Source of the DNA: an uncultured Lachnospiraceae bacterium
GTDB taxonomy: Bacteria; Bacillota; Clostridia; Lachnospirales; Lachnospiraceae
Assembly: GCA_910578845.1 (NCBI GenBank)
Contig: CAJTSL010000092.1
Span: 1 to 8,295, forward strand
Reading direction: 5' to 3'
DNA: 8,295 nt
Part shown: positions 1 through 6,600 of the stretch, piece by piece
Layout: each line of letters opens with the position of its first letter
Numbering within the stretch: the first letter of the stretch is position 1
Program-made: the position numbers and the translations under genes
Notes under the pieces: generated by a model
What the model was told of the DNA's origin: nothing
Seen by the model: the letters and a program-made list of their open reading frames with translations, nothing else
The model's database searches: none

Positions 1-2
1 AG

Positions 3-50
3 AAACTTGTTAACCAAGTAGTCTTATTGACTACATCATTATTATACTAG
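3..50 (+). CDS. Possible C-terminal end of an upstream gene (cognate DNA methyltransferase?)
   Basis: An open frame enters from the left edge and ends at a TAG at 48-50, immediately before the ribosome binding site of the next gene. It gives 15 residues, KLVNQVVLLTTSLLY. The KLVNQVV part resembles the helix after motif X at the end of many C5-cytosine methyltransferases, and type II endonuclease genes usually sit beside their methyltransferase. That identity is inferred from context, because 15 residues cannot prove it. A second frame from base 1 stops at 19-21 (RNLLTK) and is an equally possible end, in which case 22-61 would be intergenic. Confidence 0.27.
   Translation, partial: KLVNQVVLLTTSLLY
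18..34. repeat. Short perfect inverted repeat upstream of the restriction gene
   Basis: GTAGTC at 18-23 and GACTAC at 29-34 are perfect complements around a 5-nt loop (TTATT). The hairpin is too AT-rich in the loop and lacks a T-run, so it is not a standard terminator. It could be a weak operator or RNA hairpin just ahead of the endonuclease gene, or it may have no role. Confidence 0.35.
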
Positions 51-61
51 GAGGCAGTATA

Positions 62-1639
62 ATGGATTGGCCATTAGGCTTTATTTCGGAAGAGGATTTT
101 GTAAAGCACGTCGGTGCAACTATAGAAAGATATGGAGAGAAACTAGAATCTTATGATGTGGAACGTTTTAACAAGAATATGATTGATCCTATAAAACTGA
201 TTTTTGATAAGACAGTATATCAGGCTTCATGGGAGAAAATGGTTGGAAATGAAATATTCAGCCAACGTGATAAGTCTAATAATAATGATATAGGTTATTT
301 CCATCAAAGAATATTCCAGTATATAGATAAATGCAGAGTGCCGGAAAACGGAAGAGAGGGAGGCTGGGACGTCATTTATCGAAACGAAAACGGGATTTCA
401 TTGCCGGATGGAGATATCGTCCATACTGTGTATGTTGAAATGAAGAATAAGCATAATACAATGAATTCCGCTTCAGCAGGGAAAACATATATAAAAATGC
501 AGAATCAACTGCTAAGCGATGATGATTGCGCCTGTTTTCTAGTAGAAGCCATTGCTCAGAAATCGCAGAACATTAAGTGGGAAACTACGGTAGATGGAAG
601 ACGTGTGTCACATAAAAGGATAAGGCGTATAAGCTTGGATCAATTTTATGCGATTACCACCGGAGAAAAAGATGCATTCTATCATATGTGCATGGTTCTT
701 CCATGTGTAATTGAGAAGGTGGTAAAGCAGGACGGAACAGTTCGGGTACCAAGGGATACTGTGTTGCAGGAACTGGAAAATATTGCGGTTAAGACGGGCA
801 AAAAGGATGAAGATTTGGCAATGGCTATTGCTATATATCTGCTTGGATTCCATTCTTATCTAGGGTTTTCTGATCTGATAGGAGATAAAAATGGAAGTAA
901 GGTAAATGAGAATTATTTGAAAGAAATTTATGCTTATGCAAAAGAAGCAAAAAAGGCCCGTACCTTTCAATATCTTCTATTCGATCTTGACGGTACGCTG
1001 ACCGACCCGAAAGTCGGGATTACGACCTGTGTGCAGTATGCTTTGCGAAAGTTTGGCATTGAGGAGCCGGATTTAGATAAGTTAGAAGGGTTTATCGGCC
1101 CGCCGTTAGCGGACAGCTTCCAGGAATTTTATGGGTTTGACGAGGAACAGATAGAATGTGCCATTCGTACCTTCAGAGAACGCTTCTCTACAATTGGCCT
1201 GTTTGAGAATGAAATATATCCGGGGATGAAAGAAATGCTTGCGCATTTAAAGGCGGAAGGGAAGAGGCTTGCCGTTGCTTCTAGCAAAGCAACTGTATTT
1301 GTTAATAAGATCCTACAACATTTTGAAATTGCACAGTATTTCGATGTAGTTATGGGAAGCGAACTCGATGGCACTCGGACTAAAAAGGAAGAGGTCATGG
1401 AAGAAGCGATCCGGGAGCTGTGTCATGGCAATAAATTGGATAATGACACGGCTGTCATGATAGGTGATAGGAAGTTCGATATCGAGGGGGCAAAAGCGTT
1501 TGGCCTTGCCAGCATAGGTGTTTCGTATGGCTATGCCCGCCCCGGGGAACTAGAAGAGGCAGGAGCCGATTATATTGTGGATACGGTATCGGAATTAGAG
1601 GCGCTTCTGCTAGGGGGAGATGTTACAATTGCCAAATAG
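62..1639 (+). CDS. Eco47II-family restriction endonuclease fused in frame to a HAD phosphatase
   Basis: This 525-residue protein has two parts. Residues 1-297 match the Eco47II family of type II restriction endonucleases, whose founder cuts GGNCC. They carry the family stretches NKNMIDPIKLIFD (38-50), DKSNNNDIGYFHQ (70-82) and VEMKNKHNTMNS (125-136). D103, E126 and K128 fit a PD-(D/E)XK nuclease centre. Residues 301-515 are a HAD hydrolase of the Gph/5'-nucleotidase type: motif I FDLDGTLTD with D308 and D310, a C1-type helical cap around 325-395, motif II S407, motif III lysine K441 or K442, and motif IV GDRKFD with D469 and D473. Its substrate is unknown, probably a small phosphate ester or nucleotide. 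AGGAGG at 49-54 lies 7 nt before the ATG. The last Leu or Met codon that could restart the HAD part is a TTG at residue 286 without a clear ribosome binding site, so both parts should be made as one chain. Both domains look intact; whether the protein is processed or bifunctional is not visible. Confidence 0.88.
   Translation: MDWPLGFISEEDFVKHVGATIERYGEKLESYDVERFNKNMIDPIKLIFDKTVYQASWEKMVGNEIFSQRDKSNNNDIGYFHQRIFQYIDKCRVPENGREGGWDVIYRNENGISLPDGDIVHTVYVEMKNKHNTMNSASAGKTYIKMQNQLLSDDDCACFLVEAIAQKSQNIKWETTVDGRRVSHKRIRRISLDQFYAITTGEKDAFYHMCMVLPCVIEKVVKQDGTVRVPRDTVLQELENIAVKTGKKDEDLAMAIAIYLLGFHSYLGFSDLIGDKNGSKVNENYLKEIYAYAKEAKKARTFQYLLFDLDGTLTDPKVGITTCVQYALRKFGIEEPDLDKLEGFIGPPLADSFQEFYGFDEEQIECAIRTFRERFSTIGLFENEIYPGMKEMLAHLKAEGKRLAVASSKATVFVNKILQHFEIAQYFDVVMGSELDGTRTKKEEVMEEAIRELCHGNKLDNDTAVMIGDRKFDIEGAKAFGLASIGVSYGYARPGELEEAGADYIVDTVSELEALLLGGDVTIAK
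950..970. other. Junction between the restriction endonuclease and HAD domains
   Basis: The join falls near codons 297-302 (KKARTF). Upstream the sequence is A-rich with G+C 19/60 in 901-960; downstream it is 28/60 in 961-1020 and 30/60 in 1081-1140. Free-standing HAD proteins of this type usually start with Met a few residues before YLLFDLDGT, and that Met codon is absent here. GGCCC, a GGNCC site of the kind the Eco47II founder recognises, lies at 955-959 on the join. This looks like a recombination or insertion scar, which is an inference. Confidence 0.55.
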
Positions 1640-1661
1640 TGGCATAGAGGATGTAGGGAAA

Positions 1662-2555
1662 ATGAATAAACGAGAAGAAAAGCCTACAGGAAAGCATGAC
1701 AGAAAGCCTACAGGAAAGCATGCGCTTGCCGAGTATCCGGCTATCGTAGGAAATGTTTTAATACCGTTCGTTATTTATTATTTGGTTTATATGGGCGCTT
1801 ATATTGTGATGGCTACATTGGCTGGCATGTTCGTGCGAAATGCCAGCGCCGGTTTGATCCGTAGCCTTTCTGGATATGAAGCAACAGTCAATGCCATGAT
1901 AGGCGGGATTGCCATGCTGATTGGCATTGTGCCGCTTTTGCCACAGTGCAGGCGGGAAGATGGATTCCGCATGAAAAGAACAGATAGAGGAATGATCAAT
2001 AACGCGCGTTTTTCTGCTGCGACAACGCTTTTCTATGTTATAATAACACTTGTTTTTGCTGTTAGCGTTTCCTTGACAATTAATATCTTGTTCATACAAT
2101 TACAGTTAACGGAAAGCTCGGAAGCATATCGCCAGACTGCCAATAACCAGTACGGCGTCATATTCCCGATAGGGCTTTTCCTATATGGGATCGTTTCACC
2201 GTTAGCGGAAGAAGTTGTTTTCCGTGGCATGGTATACCGGCGGCTTAGGCAGTATTTTCATGTGCCTGTGGCAATGGTTTTATCCGCTTTGTTATTTGGC
2301 CTTTATCACGGGAATCTTGTACAGGCTGTTTATGGATTCATTATGGGGATGTTTATGGCATACCTGTATGAAATGTTTGGAGGCATTTTCTATGCTTTTC
2401 TTTTCCATGCGACAGCTAATGTGGCAGTTTATACGGTTACGGGGAAGCAGGGACTATATGAGATGCTGATAACGCCGTATATTGGTATTGTGTTGGGAGG
2501 CATTTCTGTTGCTTTGCTTTTTATAATGAGAAAGTTTGGAAAGACGGAAAATTGA
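1662..2555 (+). CDS. CPBP-family intramembrane glutamic endopeptidase (CAAX protease/Abi type)
   Basis: This 297-residue membrane protein belongs to the CPBP family, whose members include CAAX prenyl proteases, bacteriocin-immunity proteins and phage-abortive Abi proteins. Family motif 1 (EExxxR) is AEEVVFRG with E183, E184 and R188. Motif 2 is FGLYHGN with H216 and N218. Motif 3 is FHATAN with H249 and N253. About seven hydrophobic segments lie near residues 27-57, 78-94, 118-146, 164-182, 201-215, 221-256 and 269-289, so it sits in the cytoplasmic membrane. The first 26 residues are basic and hydrophilic and contain a duplicated KPTGKH. I chose ATG 1662, preceded by GAGG (1647-1650) and AGGG (1655-1658). 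An ATG at 1620 in the same frame would add 14 residues and overlap the previous gene, but its purine-rich AGGGGGAG abuts it with no spacing. The target protein is unknown. The 22-bp gap to the previous gene suggests an operon. Confidence 0.88.
   Translation: MNKREEKPTGKHDRKPTGKHALAEYPAIVGNVLIPFVIYYLVYMGAYIVMATLAGMFVRNASAGLIRSLSGYEATVNAMIGGIAMLIGIVPLLPQCRREDGFRMKRTDRGMINNARFSAATTLFYVIITLVFAVSVSLTINILFIQLQLTESSEAYRQTANNQYGVIFPIGLFLYGIVSPLAEEVVFRGMVYRRLRQYFHVPVAMVLSALLFGLYHGNLVQAVYGFIMGMFMAYLYEMFGGIFYAFLFHATANVAVYTVTGKQGLYEMLITPYIGIVLGGISVALLFIMRKFGKTEN
1679..1722 (+). repeat. Two-copy direct repeat inside the CPBP gene
   Basis: The 20-base unit AAAGCCTACAGGAAAGCATG occurs at 1679-1698 and 1703-1722 with a 24-bp period. 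It encodes two successive 8-residue units, KPTGKHDR and KPTGKHAL, in the cytosolic N-terminus. The copies are identical at DNA level, which suggests recent slippage duplication. The period is a multiple of three, so changes in copy number would not break the frame. Confidence 0.85.
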
Positions 2556-2578
2556 TTTAAATAACAGGAGGTTGGAAC

Positions 2579-3412
2579 ATGCGGGTTATTAATACGATAG
2601 ATAAAATAACAAGTTGTTTTCCAAATGGAAAATTTGAACTATCTGCCTGGCAAGATTATATTCAGTCTTTTTCATTGCCTCTTGTAGAGAAATGCAGACA
2701 AGATGCCGCAGCGTATGATTTTGAAAAAGAAATACTTCCGGTCTTGAACAATGCTATTGTTAGCAAGGATGAGCTTTCTATGCTAAATAATGCGTTTCTG
2801 TTGACAGTCAATAAACTGGAAGATAACATAGGCAGACTCTTTGATGAGGAACCTGAAATAGATCTTATCCTGTATTTGGGCTTATGCAATGGCGCTGGAT
2901 GGGCGACAATGCTTGATCATAGAGATACTGTGCTGCTTGGCATAGAGAAAATAATTGAGTTAGGATGGCAGGATGAAATCAATATGCAGGCATTGGTATG
3001 TCACGAAATTGGCCACATATGGCATAAAATGTATGGAAAACCTTATCCGGAAGTATTCAGAACGGGCGATAAATCGTTAATGCAATTATATCGGGAAGGC
3101 ATTGCCATGAGATGTGAGCAGTTTCTCTGCCAGGATGATAATTTTTATCATCAGGATAAGGATGGCTGGCTTGCTTGGTGCCAGGCAAACGCATCAAATA
3201 TGAAACAAGAATATGTAAGACGTATCCAAGGCAATGAAAGCACACAAGACTTTTTTGGGGATTGGTGTAATTATCAGGGGCGTAGCGATGTTGGCTATTA
3301 TCTGGGATGTGAGTTCATTAAATTTTTGGAACAAGATGAGAGCCTCAAGCAAATTGCCAATTTGGATATTGCGGCATTAAGGGAAGCTTTTATGATGTTT
3401 TGCGCTAGATAA
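2579..3412 (+). CDS. Putative zinc metallopeptidase with HEIGH motif, family not assigned
   Basis: This is a 277-residue protein of unrecognised specific family. The clear signature is CHEIGHIWH at 141-149, an HExxH zinc-binding and catalytic motif (H142, E143, H146). A plausible third ligand is E173 in YREGIA, 27 residues after H146, which would fit a gluzincin-like arrangement such as that of the DUF2268/DUF5700 predicted Zn-proteases. No signal peptide or membrane segment is visible, so it is probably cytosolic. It has ten cysteines (13, 39, 103, 141, 179, 184, 201, 230, 244, 275), many for its size. A textbook AGGAGG at 2566-2571 lies 7 nt before the ATG, and the gap to the CPBP gene is 23 bp, so they are likely co-transcribed. 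G+C is low (17/60 in 2581-2640) compared with gltB, perhaps from transfer. The substrate is unknown; peptidase activity is inferred from the motif only. Confidence 0.8.
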   Translation: MRVINTIDKITSCFPNGKFELSAWQDYIQSFSLPLVEKCRQDAAAYDFEKEILPVLNNAIVSKDELSMLNNAFLLTVNKLEDNIGRLFDEEPEIDLILYLGLCNGAGWATMLDHRDTVLLGIEKIIELGWQDEINMQALVCHEIGHIWHKMYGKPYPEVFRTGDKSLMQLYREGIAMRCEQFLCQDDNFYHQDKDGWLAWCQANASNMKQEYVRRIQGNESTQDFFGDWCNYQGRSDVGYYLGCEFIKFLEQDESLKQIANLDIAALREAFMMFCAR

Positions 3413-3425
3413 TCATAGGCAAAGC

Positions 3426-3454
3426 ATCAGGGTTGGCGAATTCTCTGATCGTTT
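3426..3454 (+). terminator. Possible weak intrinsic terminator of the upstream operon
   Basis: ATCAGGG (3426-3432) can pair with CTCTGAT (3443-3449) in a 7-bp stem with one G-U pair and a 10-nt loop. It is followed by CGTTTT (3450-3454 and onward) and another T-run at 3463-3467. It lies 14 bp past the metallopeptidase stop, where a terminator is expected. The stem is AT-rich and the loop large, so it would be inefficient. Confidence 0.4.
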
Positions 3455-3468
3455 TAGGAAAATTTTTA

Positions 3469-3497
3469 TTTACAAATCTTAGAAGTTAGTGTATAGT
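3469..3497 (+). promoter_or_regulatory. Sigma-A type promoter of gltB
   Basis: A -35 element TTTACA (3469-3474) and a -10 element TATAGT (3492-3497) are separated by exactly 17 bp, each differing from consensus at one position. The surrounding DNA is AT-rich. Transcription should begin near 3504, giving a leader of about 140 nt before gltB. No separate activator or repressor site was recognised. Confidence 0.75.
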
Positions 3498-3511
3498 GAT
3501 GATAGTTTTAA

Positions 3512-3556
3512 GTCGCAAAGGTGCGCTTCGGCAGAAGAGTGCTTTGCGGCTTTTTT
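3512..3556 (+). terminator. Intrinsic terminator in the gltB leader (probable attenuator)
   Basis: GTCGCAAAG (3512-3520) pairs with CTTTGCGGC (3542-3550). With one bulged G (3521) the stem continues inward through TGC/GTG-type pairs and a G.A mismatch to CTTC/GAAG (3526-3529 with 3534-3537) around a GGCA loop. Six T residues follow at 3551-3556. It begins about eight bases after the predicted transcription start and ends 90 bases before the gltB ATG, so it can only stop transcripts from the gltB promoter or read-through from upstream. That position implies regulated antitermination of gltB. The regulator is not in the window. Confidence 0.75.
3514..3525 (+). promoter_or_regulatory. Alternative hexaloop hairpin, candidate ANTAR-type antiterminator element
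   Basis: CGC (3514-3516) and GCG (3523-3525) flank the hexaloop AAAGGU (3517-3522), with weaker pairing continuing past a mismatch (AAG with CUU). The loop has A at position 1 and G at position 4, the features reported for RNA targets of ANTAR antiterminators. Forming it would break the 5' arm of the terminator. A second hairpin, GCA-GAAGAG-TGC (3531-3542), also has six loop bases with G4 but G rather than A at position 1, so the match to the two-hairpin motif is incomplete. Confidence 0.35.
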
Positions 3557-3583
3557 GTCGTAAAATCCAGGTGTCAAAGGTGC
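3516..3583 (+). repeat. Nine-base motif repeated in the gltB leader
   Basis: CAAAGGTGC occurs at 3516-3524 and again at 3575-3583, 59 bp apart. The first copy forms part of the terminator 5' arm. The second lies in a region that can fold through GTAAAA (3560-3565) and TTTTAC (3585-3590). It may be a chance repeat. Confidence 0.5.
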
Positions 3584-3607
3584 CTTTTACAGGCTTAGGA
3601 TAGCAAC

Positions 3608-3625
3608 CCATCGATCAGAAGATGG
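3608..3625 (+). other. Small hairpin just upstream of the gltB ribosome binding site
   Basis: CCATC (3608-3612) and GATGG (3621-3625) pair around an 8-nt loop. The stem ends six bases before the GGGAGGAG ribosome binding site (3631-3638), leaving that site exposed. It might help keep the site single-stranded. Its stability is low. Confidence 0.3.
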
Positions 3626-3646
3626 CAAACGGGAGGAGAACGGATT

Positions 3647-6600
3647 ATGTTTGATGCGAAAATGACGGTACCTATGGCTCCGCTTTATAGGGTGGAGTTT
3701 GAGCATGATAACTGCGGAATTGGCGCCTGCGTCAATATCAAGGGGCAAAAAAGCCGTGGGACGGTGGAGAATGCCCTGAAGATTGTGGAGAATTTGGAAC
3801 ATAGGGCAGGAAAAGATGCGGAAGGCAAGACGGGGGACGGCGTGGGGATTTTAACGCAGATTCCGCATAAGTTCATGGTGAAAGCTACAAAAGAGCTGGG
3901 GATTGTGCTTGGCGGGGAAAGGGAGTATGGCGTAGGCACTTTTTTCTTCCCGCAGGATGAATTACAGCGTAATCAGGCCAAGAAGATGTTTGAGATCATC
4001 GTAGAGAAAGAAGGGCTTTCGTTCCTTGGCTGGAGGAGTGTGCCGACGGATCCTTCCGTGTTGGGCCATAAGGCGGTGGAATGTATGCCCTGTATCATGC
4101 AGGCTTTTGTGAAGAAACCGGTAGGCGTCGCGGCTGGCCTCGATTTTGACAGGAAACTTTATATATTAAGAAGGACTTTTGAACAGTCCACGGATGTGAC
4201 GTATGTCGTTTCGCTCTCTAGCAGGACGATTGTATACAAAGGAATGTTCTTGGTCGGGCAATTGCGTACTTTTTTCCTGGATTTGCAGGATCGGGATTAC
4301 GAGTCGGCGATTGCCATCGTGCATTCCCGCTTTTCCACGAATACGAATCCGAGCTGGGAGCGCGCGCATCCGAACCGTTTCATCGTGCATAACGGTGAAA
4401 TCAATACGATACGCGGTAATGCGGATAAGATGTTAGCGAGAGAAGAGACGATGGAGTCGAAGCACCTGGCGGGGCAGCTTCACAAAGTGCTTCCGGCCAT
4501 CAGCGCGTCCGGCTCTGATTCCGCGATGTTGGATAATACGTTGGAATTTCTGGTGATGAGCGGCATGCCGTTGCCTTTGGCGGTCATGATTACTATTCCG
4601 GAGCCATGGGAGAACAATAAGACCATGTCTCAGAAGAAGAAAGACTTCTATCAATATTATGCGACGATGATGGAGCCGTGGGATGGTCCGGCAGCCATTC
4701 TTTTCTCGGATGGGGATATGATGGGAGCGGTTCTTGACAGGAACGGGCTGCGCCCTTCCCGTTATATGATTACGGAGGATGATACCTTAATTCTTTCTTC
4801 AGAAGTAGGGGTCTTGGATATCGAGCCGTCTAAAATTGTCATCAAGGAAAGGCTGCATCCGGGGAAAATGTTGCTAGTCGATACGGTGGCGGGAAGAGTC
4901 ATTGACGATGATGAACTGAAAGAGAGGTACGCTTTGGCGCAGCCATATGGGGAATGGCTGGATACGAACCTGGTAACGTTAAAAGAGCTCAAAATCCCGA
5001 ACCAGAGGGTGCCGGAGTTTACATATGAGGAAAGACAACGGATGCAGAAGGCATTCGGCTATACTTATGAGGAATTACGGAACAGTATTTTGCCGATGGC
5101 AAAGAATGGTTTAGAGGCGATTGCGGCAATGGGAGTGGATACGCCGCTTCCGGTGCTTTCTAAGGCACATCATCCGCTTTTCCATTATTTTAAACAGCTT
5201 TTCGCACAAGTGACGAATCCGCCGATTGATGCGATCCGGGAGGAAGTCGTAACATCTACGACCGTATATTTGGGGATGGATGGCAATTTACTGGAAGAAA
5301 AGCCGGAGAACTGTAATATGTTAAAGGTACATAACCCCATCCTCACTAGTACGGATTTATTGAAAATTAAACATATGAAGTCGGAGGGTTTCAAAGTAGA
5401 AGTCGTGCCGATTACTTATTATAAGAATACAAGCTTAGAGAAAGCGATTGACAGGCTTTTCGTGGAAGTGGACAGGGCGTTCCGTGGCGGTGTGAATATA
5501 TTGATACTATCTGACAGGGGCGTGGATGAGAATAGGGTTGCGATCCCCTCCCTGCTTGCCGTCTCAGCTTTACAGCAGCACCTGGTCAATACGAAGAAGA
5601 GAACGAGCGTGGCAATTGTGTTAGAATCGGCAGAGCCAAGGGAAGTACACCATTTTGCAACGCTGCTTGGCTTTGGCGCATCGGCGATTAATCCGTACTT
5701 GGCACAGGAGAGCATCCGGGAACTGATTGATAACCATATGCTGGATAAAGATTATTATGCGGCAGTCAATGATTATAACGACGCTATTTTGCATGGTATC
5801 GTGAAGATTGCTTCCAAAATGGGCATCTCGACTATTCAGTCCTATCAGGGTTCCAAGATTTTCGAGGCTATCGGGATTGATAAGGAAGTGATCAATAAAT
5901 ATTTCACTAATACGGTATGCAGGATTGGCGGTATTACTTTACAAGACATAGAAAAAGAAGTGGATACTTTACACTCCATGGCATTTGACCCACTTGGTCT
6001 ATCTACGGATCTGACGCTGGATAACCCTGGGCATCATCAGATGAGAAGCGGTGCGGATGAGCATCTTTATAACCCGGAGACCATACATTTACTGCAAGAG
6101 TCAACAAAACGCGGTAATTACGAAATGTTCAAACAATATACGAAAGCAGTCAATAAAGAGGATAGCTTTATGACACTGCGTGGATTAATGGACTTTCATT
6201 ATGCGGAGAAACCCGTGCCAATAGAGGAAGTGGAGGGAATTGACAGTATTGTCACAAGGTTTAAGACGGGCGCTATGTCCTATGGCTCTATTTCGAAAGA
6301 AGCACATGAGACAATGGCGATTGCCATGAACAGGCTGCATGGGAAATCCAATTCGGGAGAGGGCGGCGAAGAGGAAGAGAGGCTGCATCCCGGTGCAGAC
6401 GGATTAGACAGATGCTCTGCGATCAAGCAAGTGGCAAGCGGGCGCTTTGGCGTTACCAGCCAATATTTAAATAGCGCCAAAGAAATCCAGATTAAGATGG
6501 CGCAGGGCGCAAAACCAGGAGAAGGCGGGCATCTGCCTGGAAGAAAAGTATACCCATGGATTGCTAAGACAAGACATTCTACGGCAGGCGTGAGCCTGAT

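Noticed and set aside
27..48. TTGACT and TATACT as a promoter for the restriction gene
   Set aside because: The spacer is only 10 bp, far from the 17 bp needed; the AT-rich bases are more likely chance.
917..919. TTG at codon 286 as a separate start of the HAD domain
   Set aside because: No clear ribosome binding site precedes it and it would still carry about 15 residues of endonuclease sequence; a weak internal start cannot be fully excluded.
1758..2099. Antisense open frame (113 codons) opposite the CPBP gene
   Set aside because: It shows no recognisable motif, has no promoter or ribosome binding site, and the + strand has a convincing membrane peptidase.
3521..3598. Possible GTG-start leader peptide in the gltB leader
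   Set aside because: The frame would begin inside the terminator stem without a ribosome binding site and shows no run of a regulatory amino acid such as Glu or Gln.
3647..3676. Later ATG starts of gltB (codons 6 and 10)
   Set aside because: Only the ATG at 3647 has a well-spaced ribosome binding site (GGGAGGAG, 8 nt); the others lie inside the short propeptide.
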